A DNA stretch of 64,000 nt from Gordonibacter massiliensis (ex Traore et al. 2017). Lineage in GTDB: Bacteria; Actinomycetota; Coriobacteriia; Coriobacteriales; Eggerthellaceae. The stretch is taken from contig LT827128.1 of assembly GCA_900170005.1 (NCBI GenBank), forward strand, positions 1,054,001 to 1,118,000, read 5' to 3'. Shown here in pieces: positions 23,625 to 33,278 of the stretch (position 1 is its first letter; each line of letters starts with the position of its first letter). Position numbers and translations under genes: made by a program. The notes under the pieces are model-generated. The model was given only the letters and a program-made list of their open reading frames with translations. It made no database searches and had not been told where the DNA came from.

Positions 23625-26171
23625 TCACTCCTCGCTTGAGTCCTGCGCCTCGAACGCCTTCAGCGTTTCCAGCTCCATGGCGTCGACCAGGACCTCGCGG
23701 GGCTTGCTGCCGTTCGGCGGCCCCACGACTCCCTTTTCCTCGAGCATGTCCATTATACGCCCGGCGCGAGAATAGCCAACTTTCAAGCGCCGCTGGATGT
23801 TCGACGTCGATCCCAAGCCGCTCGAGACCACGATCTCGGCGGCTTCCCAAATGAGCGGGTCGTCCGACGTGCACGAGCCGCCGCTGCCGTCGGGCTGCGA
23901 TGCCCCCAGCGTGATGAGGTTCGTCTGCAGGATCTCGGAATGGTACTCCGGCTCGCCCTGCTCCTTCAGCATGTCCACCACGGCGTTGATCTCGTCCTCG
24001 GACACGTAGCAGCCCTGGATGCGCTGGGGCTTGGCCAGCTCCGGCTTCGAGAGCAGCAAATCGCCCAGGCCGATGAGGCGCTCGGCGCCCGGCGTGTCGA
24101 GCACGACGCGGCTGTCGATGCCGCTGGCCACGTTGAACGCGATGCGGTTCGTGATGTTCGCCTTGATGAGGCCCGTGACCACGTTCGTGGACGGGCGCTG
24201 CGTGGCCACGATGAGGTGGATGCCGGCCGCGCGCGCCAGCTGCGCGATGCGGCTGATGGAGAACTCCACCTCCTTGCCCACGTTCATCATGAGGTCGGCC
24301 AGCTCGTCGATGATGATGACGATGTAGGGCAGCTCGTCGCCGAGCTCCGCGGTGGGAGGCTCCTTGCCGGCGTCCTCCGCCTTCTTGATGGCGGCCTGCT
24401 CGGCCTGCACCTTGGCGTTGTACTGCCCGATGTTGCGCGCGCCCACCTTGGAGAACACCTTCAGGCGCCGCTCCATCTCGGCCACGCCCCACGACAGCGC
24501 GCTCGCGGCCTCGCGGGCTTCGGTGACCACGGGCACGTACAGGTGCGGGATGCCGTTGTACGGCGTGAACTCCACGCGCTTGGGGTCGATCATGATGAAG
24601 CGCACCTCGGCCGGCGTGGCGCGCATGAGGATGGACATGATCATGGCGTTCACCGACACCGACTTGCCGGAGCCCGTGGTGCCGCCGATGAGCAGGTGGG
24701 GCATCTTCGCCAGGTCAGACACGATGGAGCGGCCCTCCACGTCCTTGCCGATGGCCACCTGCAGGGGCCCGGCCGGCGCGTCTTTCAGCACGTCGCCCAG
24801 AAGCACGGTCTGGCGCGTGCGGTTCGGCACCTCGATGCCGACGTAGTTCGTGCCGGGGATGGGCGCGAAGATGCGCACGCCGGGCGCGGCGAGCGCGAGC
24901 GCGATGTCCTGCTCGAGCGCCGTGATGCGGCTCACGCGCACGCCGGCGGGCAGGTCCACCTTGAACAGCGTCACCGTGGGGCCGGCCACCCAGCCCACGA
25001 CTTCGGCCATGATGGTGAAGCTCTCCAGCGTCTCCTGCAGGCACTCCGCCGTCTCGGAGAGCTCGGCGTCGGTGGCCTTGTCTTTCTTGGCCGACGTGCT
25101 CGTGGCCAGGATGTCGAAGGGGGGCAGCTGGAAGCCGTCCTCGGGGCGCGGCGTGGCGAGCGGCGTCGAAGCGGACGACGCCGCCTTCGCGGCGGCCGGG
25201 ACCTTCTTTCCGTCATCGGCCTCGGCGCGCGCGCGGCCGAGCTTGCGCGTCAGGGGCTGCTCGACGGCGTCTGGGGCGTCGAAGGGCGCGCGCCGTCCTC
25301 CGATGACCTGCGTTTCGAGGGTCGACGACGCGCGGCGGGGCTTGCTCTTGGCCCCTTCCTCCGCCTTGGCCTTCCCCTTCTTCGCGCGCGGCAGCAGACT
25401 CGTGGCGGCCGCGCCCTCGCCGGCCGTGAGCGGCACGAAGCCCGCCGCCCCCTCGGCGCGCTGCACGCGGGCGTAGGCGGGCGCTCCCAGCACCCCGTCG
25501 TCGGAGGCCGCCTCGGCGCGCTTGTCCTGCACGCGCTCGATGAGCTTGGAGAGCGAGAACCCTATGATCACGAGCCCGGCCGCCACGACGCCGAACATGA
25601 CGATGCAGGAAATGACCTGGCCGAACAGCGTGAAACCGACCCAGGCGACGCCGGCGCCCACGTAACCGCCGCGCGCGGAGAGCTGCGCGGGGTCGAACAG
25701 GGCCGCGGGCGCGCCCGTCTCGCCGGGGGCGAGCGGGGTGAACAGGGCCAGCAGCACGAGCACCGCCACCAATATCATGACGAGGCCCACGGCCACGCGC
25801 GCGGGCACGCGCTCGCGGTCGAAGCGGACGAGGAAGCTCGCGCCGATGACGAGCAGGAAGAACGGCAGCAGGTAGGCGCCCAGGCCCAGCGTGAGGTGCA
25901 GCGCCGTCGACACGAACGACGTGACCACGGCGTTCGTGGGCATGACGGCCGCCACGAACAGCACCACGGCCGCCACGGCGAACGCCACGCCGGTGATGTC
26001 GCGGCGCGCGCGGTCGTCGATGATGCGGCCCTCTTCGGCGGCGGGAGCGGGCGCGGCTTTGCCGCCGCCCTTGCGGGCGCTCTTCTCGGCGGGGGACGCC
26101 GCCTTGCCCTTCGGCTTGGCGCCGGAGGACGGCTTCGACTTGTTCGATGCGGGTGCTGACTGTCGGGCCAC
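23625..26171 (-). CDS. ftsK: DNA translocase FtsK/SpoIIIE
   Basis: Pumps chromosome ends through the closing septum. The 848-aa chain has a basic leader (to about 50), four to five membrane helices (about 65-230), a charged linker, and the motor: Walker A GGTTGSGKSVSV, Walker B YIVIIIDELADLM and the gamma winged helix at the end (AAEIVVSSGLGSTSNIQRRLKVGY) that reads KOPS/SRS sites. I chose the GTG at 26171, 8 nt after AAAAGGAG, over a longer frame without SD. It follows rnj with a 95-bp gap containing a hairpin. Confidence 0.95.
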   Translation of the reverse strand: MARQSAPASNKSKPSSGAKPKGKAASPAEKSARKGGGKAAPAPAAEEGRIIDDRARRDITGVAFAVAAVVLFVAAVMPTNAVVTSFVSTALHLTLGLGAYLLPFFLLVIGASFLVRFDRERVPARVAVGLVMILVAVLVLLALFTPLAPGETGAPAALFDPAQLSARGGYVGAGVAWVGFTLFGQVISCIVMFGVVAAGLVIIGFSLSKLIERVQDKRAEAASDDGVLGAPAYARVQRAEGAAGFVPLTAGEGAAATSLLPRAKKGKAKAEEGAKSKPRRASSTLETQVIGGRRAPFDAPDAVEQPLTRKLGRARAEADDGKKVPAAAKAASSASTPLATPRPEDGFQLPPFDILATSTSAKKDKATDAELSETAECLQETLESFTIMAEVVGWVAGPTVTLFKVDLPAGVRVSRITALEQDIALALAAPGVRIFAPIPGTNYVGIEVPNRTRQTVLLGDVLKDAPAGPLQVAIGKDVEGRSIVSDLAKMPHLLIGGTTGSGKSVSVNAMIMSILMRATPAEVRFIMIDPKRVEFTPYNGIPHLYVPVVTEAREAASALSWGVAEMERRLKVFSKVGARNIGQYNAKVQAEQAAIKKAEDAGKEPPTAELGDELPYIVIIIDELADLMMNVGKEVEFSISRIAQLARAAGIHLIVATQRPSTNVVTGLIKANITNRIAFNVASGIDSRVVLDTPGAERLIGLGDLLLSKPELAKPQRIQGCYVSEDEINAVVDMLKEQGEPEYHSEILQTNLITLGASQPDGSGGSCTSDDPLIWEAAEIVVSSGLGSTSNIQRRLKVGYSRAGRIMDMLEEKGVVGPPNGSKPREVLVDAMELETLKAFEAQDSSEE

Positions 26172-26230
26172 GGCCCAGCTCCTTTTGCTGCGTTTAGAGT
26201 GCGTTTCTGGTTCGGTTGCGCGACCGGAGA

Positions 26231-26256
26231 GCCGCATGCGCCTGCGCGCATGCGGC
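26231..26256 (-). terminator. GC-rich hairpin between rnj and ftsK
   Basis: Arms GCCGCATGCGC (26231-26241) and GCGCATGCGGC (26246-26256) without a U run on either strand. It is more likely an RNA-stability or processing hairpin than a full terminator. Confidence 0.3.
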
Positions 26257-26265
26257 CATTATAGC

Positions 26266-28167
26266 CTAAACCTCCAGCAAGTTCACGATGACCATGGGGC
26301 GCTGCTTCGTGCGCTCCCACAGAAGCGAGAGCAGCGCGTCGCGCGCGGCCTTCTTGAGCTCCTTCTGGCCCCCGCCCTTGCCCAGCTGGCGCTTGAGGGC
26401 GTTCTTCACGGTGTTGCGGGCGTCGCGCACGAGGTAGTCGTCGTCGCCGCCCGTGATGCCGTGCATCTCCACCTGCACCTCGCCGACCACGTCCTTGCGC
26501 TTCGACGAGATGGCGGCCGCCACCGAGGCGAAGCCCTGGGACCCCAGCGCGTTGCGCTCGTCGAGCACGTCCTGCGACGTGTCGCCCACCGACAGGCCGT
26601 CCACGAACACGATGCCGCTCTGCACGGTCTCGCCGCGCTTCACGCCCTTGCTCGACAGCTCCAGGCTCTCGCCGTTCTCGCAGATGAACACGTTCTCCGC
26701 CGGCACGCCCGTCGCCTCGGCGAGCTTGGCGTGGGCGCGCAGGTGCGTCGCCTCGCCGTGCACCGGCATGAAGGCGTTGGGCTGCACGATGGACAGCACG
26801 AGCTTCAGCTCCTCGGCGCCGGCGTGGCCGGACACGTGCACCATGGCGCGCTTCTTGTCGTAGACGTCCGCGCCGATCTTCGCCAGCGAGTTGATGACGC
26901 GCGTGACGGCCTTCTCGTTGCCGGGAACCGGCGTGGCCGAGATGATGACGGTGTCGCCCTGCTCCAGATCGATGGTCTTGTGCTCGCCGTTGGCGATGCG
27001 GGCCAGCGCCGAAAGCGGCTCGCCCTGGCTGCCCGTGCACATGATGACCACCTGCTCGGGCGGGATGCCCTTCAGGTCGTAGGCGTCGACGATGTCCTCG
27101 TCGGGGATGTTCAGGTAGCCCAAGCGGCGCGCAATGTCGGTGTTCTGGATCATCGAGCGGCCCGTGACCACGACCTTGCGCCCGTTGTCGCGCGCGGCGT
27201 CGCAGATCTGCTGCATGCGGTGGATGTGGCTCGCGAACGACGCGATGATGACGCGGCCCTTCGCCTGCGAGATGATCTTGCGCAGCTCCTTGCCCACCTC
27301 GGCCTCGGAGGGCGTGAAGTTGGGGTTCTGGGCGTTCGTGGAGTCGCTCATCATAAGGTCCACGCCCGTCTTGGAGAACTTGGAGAGCGCGCCGAAATCG
27401 GTGGTCACGCCGTCGATGGGCGTTTGGTCGAGCTTGAAGTCGCCCGTGTGCAGCACGTTTCCGGCCGGGCTCTGGAAGAACACGCCCACCGCGCCCGGGA
27501 TGGAGTGGTTCACGGCGAAGAACTCGGCGGTGAAGCAGCCGAGCTTCACCTGGTCGCCCGGCTTGATCTCGATGAGCTTGGCGTTCTTGATCTTGTGCTC
27601 GGCGAACTTGCCCTCGATGAGGCCGAGCGTCATCTTCGTGCCGTAGATGGGCACGCTCCGGTCGAGGTCCTTCATGAGGTAGGGCAGCGTGCCCGTGTGG
27701 TCCTCGTGGCCGTGCGTGATGACGATGCCGCGCAGCTTGTCGGCGTTCTCCAGCACGTAGGTGTAGTCGGGCAGGATGAGGTCGATGCCCGGATGGTCGT
27801 CGTCGGGGAACATGAGGCCCGCGTCGTCCAGGATCATGTCGCCCTTGCACTCGAACACGGTCATGTTCTTGCCGATGGCGTCCAGGCCGCCCAGCGGGAT
27901 GATCTTGAGCGTGGCGTTCGGATCCTTCTTGGGCGAGTTGAAGTTGCGGCGCGCGTTCTGCTGGCCGCCCTGCTTCTGCTGGCCGCTCTGGCCCTGGCCC
28001 GCCTTCGTGAGCTGGGGCCGATGATGCTCGATCTGCACGTGCTTGTACGAGCGGGTCTTCTTCTCGTCGCCCGAGCGCGCGGCGCCCTTGCCCCCGTTGC
28101 GGGCGTTGCCGCTGCGGGACTGTTCCTGGGCGCGCCGCTCGGAGCGCTGGTTGTTCTGTTGTTCCAT
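26266..28167 (-). CDS. rnj: ribonuclease J
   Basis: A metallo-beta-lactamase/beta-CASP nuclease with endo- and 5'-3' exonuclease activity. The metal site THGHEDHTG, the beta-CASP region (SFASHIHRM, VVVTGRSM) and the late HVSGHAGAEEL motif are present. The first 75 residues are a Gln/Asn/Arg-rich disordered leader that is not in Bacillus RNase J but is common in actinobacteria. The ATG at 28167 has AAGGAA at 4-5 nt (633 aa). dapA-dapB lie upstream on the same strand, an arrangement conserved in actinobacteria. Confidence 0.95.
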   Translation of the reverse strand: MEQQNNQRSERRAQEQSRSGNARNGGKGAARSGDEKKTRSYKHVQIEHHRPQLTKAGQGQSGQQKQGGQQNARRNFNSPKKDPNATLKIIPLGGLDAIGKNMTVFECKGDMILDDAGLMFPDDDHPGIDLILPDYTYVLENADKLRGIVITHGHEDHTGTLPYLMKDLDRSVPIYGTKMTLGLIEGKFAEHKIKNAKLIEIKPGDQVKLGCFTAEFFAVNHSIPGAVGVFFQSPAGNVLHTGDFKLDQTPIDGVTTDFGALSKFSKTGVDLMMSDSTNAQNPNFTPSEAEVGKELRKIISQAKGRVIIASFASHIHRMQQICDAARDNGRKVVVTGRSMIQNTDIARRLGYLNIPDEDIVDAYDLKGIPPEQVVIMCTGSQGEPLSALARIANGEHKTIDLEQGDTVIISATPVPGNEKAVTRVINSLAKIGADVYDKKRAMVHVSGHAGAEELKLVLSIVQPNAFMPVHGEATHLRAHAKLAEATGVPAENVFICENGESLELSSKGVKRGETVQSGIVFVDGLSVGDTSQDVLDERNALGSQGFASVAAAISSKRKDVVGEVQVEMHGITGGDDDYLVRDARNTVKNALKRQLGKGGGQKELKKAARDALLSLLWERTKQRPMVIVNLLEV

Positions 28168-28294
28168 AAATTCCTTGTCTTTCCGGTCTTGCGCGATCGG
28201 GCGCGCATAGGCGAAGAGCCGGGTATCCCGGCTTCGCCCCGCCCGCCGCCTACCCCGCGTCGCGGAGCGTGGCATGCAAGGACGCACCATGAAG

Positions 28295-28376
28295 AGGCGC
28301 GTCCGATCGTCGCGGTTGTCTATCGCAGCGCCGCCCGAAGGCGGCGCAACCTTTCGTTGTCAGTTCGGACGCGCCT
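28295..28376 (-). terminator. nested hairpins between dapA and rnj
   Basis: Outer arms AGGCGCGTCCGA (28295-28306) and TCGGACGCGCCT (28365-28376) enclose a tight GCGCCGCC-CGAA-GGCGGCGC hairpin (28328-28347). The right outer arm covers the dapA stop. There is no U run, so readthrough into rnj is likely. Confidence 0.4.
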
Positions 28377-29272
28377 CACGCGTCCAGCACGCCGACTTCC
28401 CTCATGATGGCGGCCAAGCGCTCGGACTGCTCGGGCGTGGCGTCCACGAGCGGCAGGCGCACGCCTCCCACCGGGAAGCCCAAAAGCTTGAGCGCCTCCT
28501 TCACGAGGATGGGGTTCGACGTCTCGAACAGGCCCTTCATGAGCGGCATGAGCGCCTCGTTCGCGGCCGCGGCCGCTTCCCAATCGCCGGCCGCGCACAG
28601 ATCCACGATCTCCTTCATGCGGGCAGGCGCCACGTTGCCGATGGTCGAGATGACGCCGGTGCCCCCCAGCTTCATGATGTCGAACGTGACGGCGTCGTCG
28701 CCCGAGTACACGGCGAAGCCCTCGGGGGCGGCGTCGATGATGGCCTTGATCTGGTCCATCTTGCCCGACGCCTCCTTGACGGCCACGACGTTGGCGCAAT
28801 CGCGGGCCAAGCGCAGCGTGGTCTCGGCCTCCATGTTCACCACGCAGCGGCCCGGGATGTTGTACAGGATGATGGGCAGCTCCACCGCGTTGGCGATGGT
28901 GCGGAAGTGCTGGTAGATGCCCTCTTGCGGGGGCTTGTTGTAGTACGGCACCACGCACATGAAGCCGTCCACGCCGAGCCCGGCCACCTCGCGCGCGAAG
29001 CTCACCGTGTCGGCCGTGCAGTTGTCGCCCACGTTCGCTATGACGGGAACGCGGTCGCCCACGGCCTCCACCACGGCGCGGAACAGGTCGATCTTCTGCG
29101 GGTAGAACACGGTCGGGCTCTCCCCCGTCGTGCCGTTGATGATGAGGGAATCGCTGCCGCCGTCCACGAGGCGCACGGTAAGCGCCTGGACCTTGTCGAG
29201 GTCGAGCTCGCGGTTCTCGTCGAACGGGGTGACCATGGCCGGGATCATACGGCCGAAACGGGGCTGCGACAT
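28376..29272 (-). CDS. dapA: 4-hydroxy-tetrahydrodipicolinate synthase
   Basis: Condenses pyruvate with aspartate semialdehyde, the first step of DAP/lysine synthesis. TIM-barrel aldolase features are clear: MVTPFDENRELD, NGTTGESPT (Thr pair of the proton relay), YYNKPPQEG (catalytic Tyr), LYNIPGRCVVNM and the Schiff-base lysine in AVKEASGKM. It is 298 aa, normal. It follows dapB by about 100 bp, giving consecutive first and second pathway steps in reversed gene order. Confidence 0.97.
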   Translation of the reverse strand: MSQPRFGRMIPAMVTPFDENRELDLDKVQALTVRLVDGGSDSLIINGTTGESPTVFYPQKIDLFRAVVEAVGDRVPVIANVGDNCTADTVSFAREVAGLGVDGFMCVVPYYNKPPQEGIYQHFRTIANAVELPIILYNIPGRCVVNMEAETTLRLARDCANVVAVKEASGKMDQIKAIIDAAPEGFAVYSGDDAVTFDIMKLGGTGVISTIGNVAPARMKEIVDLCAAGDWEAAAAANEALMPLMKGLFETSNPILVKEALKLLGFPVGGVRLPLVDATPEQSERLAAIMREVGVLDA

Positions 29273-29374
29273 GCTGACTCCTCACCTAACTGCGCGGCGG
29301 TGGAAACGCGCACCGCCGAACCTTGCCTTACGTACAAACGTTTATTATGCCATGGACGCGACCTGCCGGCGCGC

Positions 29375-30142
29375 TCACGCCATGAAGTTCTCCAAACCTA
29401 CAATCAGGCCCGATCGCGCGCCCACGCTGCGGATGCCCAGCAGCACGCCCGGCATGTAGGACTCGCGGTCCCACGAGTCGTGGCGGATGGAGAGCGTCTG
29501 TCCGAGCGAGCCGAACACGACCTCCTGGCTGGCAACGTAGCCCATCGAGCGCACCGAATGCACCGGCACGCCCGCCACGAGCGCGCCGCGCGCGCCCTCG
29601 GCCCCCTCGATCTCGGTCTCGCGGCCGGGAGCCTCGCTCACGCGGCCTCCGCGCGCCTCGGACACGATCTCGGCCGTGCGCACCGCCGTGCCGGACGGGG
29701 CGTCCTTCTTGTTGCAGTGGTGGAACTCGATGACCTCGGCTTCCGGGAAGTACGGGGCGGCCGCCTTCGCGAACTCCATCATGAGCACGGCGCCCGTCGT
29801 GAAGTTCGGCGCGTAGAACAGGCACGTGCCCTCCGGAGCGAGCGAGGCCAGCTCCTCGAGCGTCTCGTTGGACAGGCCCGTCGTGCCCACGACGCAATCG
29901 ACGCCCGCGGGCAGCGCCGCGCGCAGGTTGCCGGCCACGACGGAGGGCTGCGTGAAGTCAACGAGCACGTCGAAGTCCGCGCCGTCGAGGGCCTCGGCCA
30001 CGCTCGCGAACACGGGGAACGCGCCCGTCTGACCGTGCGGGTCGATGCCGCAGGCGACTTCCATGTCGTCGGCCGCGCCGACGGCCTCCACCACCGTGGC
30101 CCCCATGCGCCCCGCGCATCCCGATACAGCGACTTTTATCAT
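29375..30142 (-). CDS. dapB: 4-hydroxy-tetrahydrodipicolinate reductase
   Basis: Reduces the DapA product with NAD(P)H. The Rossmann motif VSGCAGRMGATVV, the DFTQP loop, the GTTGLS motif and the substrate site EFHHCNKKDAPSGTA (catalytic His and Lys) are all intact in 255 aa. It sits upstream of dapA, about 170 bp after the pnp terminator, so it probably has its own promoter. I saw no lysine riboswitch in the leader. Confidence 0.97.
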   Translation of the reverse strand: MIKVAVSGCAGRMGATVVEAVGAADDMEVACGIDPHGQTGAFPVFASVAEALDGADFDVLVDFTQPSVVAGNLRAALPAGVDCVVGTTGLSNETLEELASLAPEGTCLFYAPNFTTGAVLMMEFAKAAAPYFPEAEVIEFHHCNKKDAPSGTAVRTAEIVSEARGGRVSEAPGRETEIEGAEGARGALVAGVPVHSVRSMGYVASQEVVFGSLGQTLSIRHDSWDRESYMPGVLLGIRSVGARSGLIVGLENFMA

Positions 30143-30271
30143 GTTTCAGCCTTTCGCTTCGTGATTTCTTCCTTATCGTACCACGCAACGCCGAGCGTCC
30201 CGCGCATTGTTGCCCCGACGGCATCGAAGGTCGGAGTGCGGCAGCCCGCCCGACAGGGGTTTCCGCACCCC

Positions 30272-30301
30272 AAAAACGAAGGGCCGCTTGCGCGGCCCTT
30301 C
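30272..30301 (-). terminator. intrinsic terminator of pnp
   Basis: GAAGGGCCGC (30278-30287) pairs with GCGGCCCTTC (30292-30301). The minus transcript then reads GTTTTTG, giving a stem with a U run just past the pnp stop. Confidence 0.85.
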
Positions 30302-30313
30302 CGGTGGTGTTTC

Positions 30314-32605
30314 CTAGCCCTCGTGGCGACGGCGCGGCGTGCGGCCGTTGCCGCCGTTGCCGTTGCCGTTGCGGTTGCTGCGACCGGGGCGGTTGTCCTT
30401 GTCGCCGTGGTCGTCGCGGCGCGGGCGGTCGCTGCGCTCGCGGCTCGGGGCCGATCCCTCGGGGGCGTCCGGCTTGTCCAGGCGGTCGAGCGAGATCTTG
30501 CCCGTCTTCGGATCCACCTCGAGCACCTCGACCTTGATGACGTCGCCCAAGGTGAGCACGTCCTCCACGGAGCCCACGCGGCCGTTGGCCACGCGGCTGA
30601 TGTGCAAAAGGCCGTCCTTGCCGGGCGTCAGCTTGACGAAGGCGCCGAAGTCCTTGATGCCCACGACCTCGCCGTCGAACGTCTCGCCCACCTCGGGCTC
30701 CTTCACGATGCCCAGGATCATGGCCTTGGCGGCCTCGCCGGCCGGGCCCTCGATGGCGGCGATGTGGATGGTGCCGTCCTCCTCGATGTTGATCTGGGCG
30801 CCCGTCTCCTCCTGGATGCCGCGGACGACCTTGCCGCCGCTTCCGATGACGTCGCGGATCTTGTCGACGGGGATATGGATGGTCTCGATGCGGGGCGCGA
30901 ACTGCGAAAGCTCCTCGCGCGGCGCCTCGATCTCCTTCAGCATGGCGGACATGATGTGGGCGCGGCCCTCGCTCGCCTGCGCCAGCGCGCGGGCGAGGAT
31001 GTCGACGGACAGGCCGCGCGCCTTGTTGTCCATCTGCAGGGCGGTGATGCCCTTCTCGGTGCCGCACACCTTGAAGTCCATGTCGCCCAGGAAGTCCTCG
31101 ATGCCCTGGATGTCGGAGAGGATGACCACGTCGTCGCCCTCCTTGATGAGGCCCATGGCGATGCCCGACACGGGCGCCTTGATGGGCACGCCGGCGTCCA
31201 TGAGGGCCAGCGTCGAGCCGCAGGTGGAGGCCATGGACGACGAGCCGTTGGACTCGAGCACCTCGGACACCACGCGGATGGCGTAGGGGAACTCGTCCTC
31301 GTCGGGCAGCACGGGGATGAGCGCGCGCTCGGCAAGGGCGCCGTGGCCGATCTCGCGGCGCTTCGGCGCGCCCATGCGGCCCGCCTCGCCCGTGCAGTAC
31401 GGCGGGAAGTTGTACTGGTGCATGTAGCGCTTGCCCTCGGCGGGGTCGATGGTGTCGAGGCGCTGCCACTCGTTGAGCATGCCGAGCGTCACCACGGAGA
31501 GCACCTGGGTCTGGCCGCGCTGGAACAGGCCCGAGCCGTGCACGCGGGGCAGGTAGCCCGGCTTGATGTACAGCGGGCGGATCTCCTCGGGCGTGCGGCC
31601 GTCGGCGCGCTCGCCGGTGGCGATGACCATGGCGCGCATGGCCTTCTTCTCGAGCTTCTTGAGCTCGGCGGCGATGTCGCCCTTCCAGGCCGCGCGCTCC
31701 TCGTCGGAGAACTGCTCGGCCTTGACGCGCTCCTTGAGCTCCTCGACCTTGGCCATGCGGGAGAGCTTGTCGGCGTCGTGCAGGGCGGCGGACATCTCGC
31801 CCTCGAACGGCGCGATGCGCTCGGCGATGGCCGGGTCGGCCACATGGACGGGCCACTCGACGGGCTGGATGTTCGCGCGATCGAGGAAGCGCTGCTGCAC
31901 CTCGCAGAACGCGGCGATGGCCTCCTGGCCGAACGCCATGGCGGCGAGCATGTCCTCCTCGGAGATCTCGTCGGCCCCGGCCTCCACCATGGAGATGTAG
32001 TCGGCCGTGCCGGCGATGGTGAGCTCGAGGTCGGAGTGCTCGGACTCCTCGAACGTGGGGTTCACGATGAACTCGCCCGTCTCCACGTCGCGCCCGATGC
32101 GCACGCAGGCGGCCGGGCCGTCGAACGGTGCGGCGCCCAGCATGAGGGCGGCGCTGGCGCCCATGACGCAGATGGTGTCGGGCGGGTTCACGCTGTCAAC
32201 CACGAGCGTCGTGCACACGACGTGCACCTCGCGCTTGAAGCCGTCCACGAAGCCGGGACGAATGGGGCGGTCGACCATGCGCGCCGTGAGCGTGCCCTTG
32301 TCGGAAGGACGCGCCTCGCGCTTGAGGTAGCCGCCGGGGATGCGGCCGACGGCGTACATCTTCTCGATGAAGTCGACCGTGAGGGGGAAGAAGTCGTAGT
32401 CCTTCTCCTGCCCGATGACCGCCGTGACCAGCACGGTGGTGTCGCCCTGCGTGACGACCACGGAACCGGTCGCCTGCTTGGCCAGTTCGCCCGTCTCCAA
32501 GCGGTACTCTTTGCCGTACAGCTCGAAGGATTCGACGATTTTTTCCATATGCACATTCTTTCTCTTCACCTTGACCGCCCTAGTGCGGCCAAGCTTCTTC
32601 GGCAC
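30314..32605 (-). CDS. pnp: polyribonucleotide nucleotidyltransferase (PNPase)
   Basis: A trimeric 3'-5' phosphorolytic exonuclease. Two RNase-PH domains (VVVTQGDTTVLVTAV near the start; SNGSSSMASTCGSTLALMDAGV in the second, with the catalytic DxxxxD nearby), a KH domain (VIGSGGKVVRGIQEETGAQINIEE) and an S1 domain (DGEVVGIKDFGAFVKLTPGKDGLLHIS) are in the expected order, with an Arg/Asn/Gly-rich tail. A GTG at 32605 has AGGAG 6 nt upstream; the conserved core starts at the ATG at 32548 (MEKIVESFEL), where the SD is weak, so the start could be either. rpsO lies upstream, the classic order. Confidence 0.95.
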   Translation of the reverse strand: MPKKLGRTRAVKVKRKNVHMEKIVESFELYGKEYRLETGELAKQATGSVVVTQGDTTVLVTAVIGQEKDYDFFPLTVDFIEKMYAVGRIPGGYLKREARPSDKGTLTARMVDRPIRPGFVDGFKREVHVVCTTLVVDSVNPPDTICVMGASAALMLGAAPFDGPAACVRIGRDVETGEFIVNPTFEESEHSDLELTIAGTADYISMVEAGADEISEEDMLAAMAFGQEAIAAFCEVQQRFLDRANIQPVEWPVHVADPAIAERIAPFEGEMSAALHDADKLSRMAKVEELKERVKAEQFSDEERAAWKGDIAAELKKLEKKAMRAMVIATGERADGRTPEEIRPLYIKPGYLPRVHGSGLFQRGQTQVLSVVTLGMLNEWQRLDTIDPAEGKRYMHQYNFPPYCTGEAGRMGAPKRREIGHGALAERALIPVLPDEDEFPYAIRVVSEVLESNGSSSMASTCGSTLALMDAGVPIKAPVSGIAMGLIKEGDDVVILSDIQGIEDFLGDMDFKVCGTEKGITALQMDNKARGLSVDILARALAQASEGRAHIMSAMLKEIEAPREELSQFAPRIETIHIPVDKIRDVIGSGGKVVRGIQEETGAQINIEEDGTIHIAAIEGPAGEAAKAMILGIVKEPEVGETFDGEVVGIKDFGAFVKLTPGKDGLLHISRVANGRVGSVEDVLTLGDVIKVEVLEVDPKTGKISLDRLDKPDAPEGSAPSRERSDRPRRDDHGDKDNRPGRSNRNGNGNGGNGRTPRRRHEG

Positions 32606-32706
32606 CGTCCGCTCCTTGCGGGGGCCGCGAGCAGAAGCGCCCTTGCGCTTCCGACCGCCTCTACGTTTTCAATCCCGTTGTCCGAACGGGATGCGACGCC
32701 TATGCG

Positions 32707-32730
32707 AAAAAGCCCGCGGAGGCGGGCTTT
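32707..32730 (-). terminator. intrinsic terminator between rpsO and pnp
   Basis: AAAGCCCGC-ggag-GCGGGCTTT (32709-32730), followed on the minus strand by a U run (32707-32711). It lies 6 bp past rpsO. Confidence 0.85.
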
Positions 32731-32735
32731 CGTTG

Positions 32736-33023
32736 CTAGATGTTGTCGCGGATACCGAGCTTCTTGATGAGGGCGCGGTATTCCTCGATGTCGCGGCCCT
32801 TGACGTACTTCAGAAGGCCGCGGCGCTTGCCGATGAGCATCATGAGGCCGCGCTGCGTGTGCTTGTCCTTCTTGTGCACCTTCAGGTGCTCGGTGAGGTT
32901 GCGGATGCGCTCCGTGAGGATGGCGATCTGCACCTCGGGGCTGCCGGAGTCGCCCTCGCCCTTACCGAACTCCTTGATGAGCTCCGCCGTGCGCTCCTTG
33001 GTGATGCTGAGCTTGTCTGCCAT
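32736..33023 (-). CDS. rpsO: 30S ribosomal protein S15
   Basis: Binds 16S rRNA early in 30S assembly. The 95-aa chain carries [36 protein letters not shown] and [10 protein letters not shown], all hallmarks of uS15. The ATG at 33023 is preceded by AGGTGGAG. It is followed by its terminator and pnp. Confidence 0.98.
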   Translation of the reverse strand: MADKLSITKERTAELIKEFGKGEGDSGSPEVQIAILTERIRNLTEHLKVHKKDKHTQRGLMMLIGKRRGLLKYVKGRDIEEYRALIKKLGIRDNI

Positions 33024-33278
33024 GGTTCTCCACCTTTCTGAGCGGCCCTCGCGCGCCGCCTTCGCGTGCGCCGCCGCCCTGCCCGGGCGGATGCGCCTTC
33101 GTTGCGCTCCCCTCTGGGTGAACATGCGGTGAAACATGCGGACCAAGCGGGAAGTGCCTGCGTTTTCGCAGCTGGCCTATTGTAGGCGAACGCGCGCCTG
33201 CGGGCAAGACGGGTCGGAAGCGCCCACAGGTTGCCCACATTGCGGGCGGCCCGACCGCGCGCGGATGCGCCCGAAGCG

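Noticed and set aside
23940-26159. Long plus-strand open frame opposite ftsK
   Set aside because: Low-complexity Arg/His/Leu/Gly translation with no motif, while ftsK on the other strand is complete.
29273-30313. Lysine riboswitch before dapB or dapA
   Set aside because: The leaders are too short and lack the long multi-helix L-box layout; I could not recognise its conserved core.
28274-32767. Very long plus-strand open frame opposite pnp, dapB, dapA and the rpsO junction
   Set aside because: It is the antisense shadow of well-conserved minus-strand genes in GC-rich DNA; the translation is His/Arg/Ala/Leu-rich with no domain.
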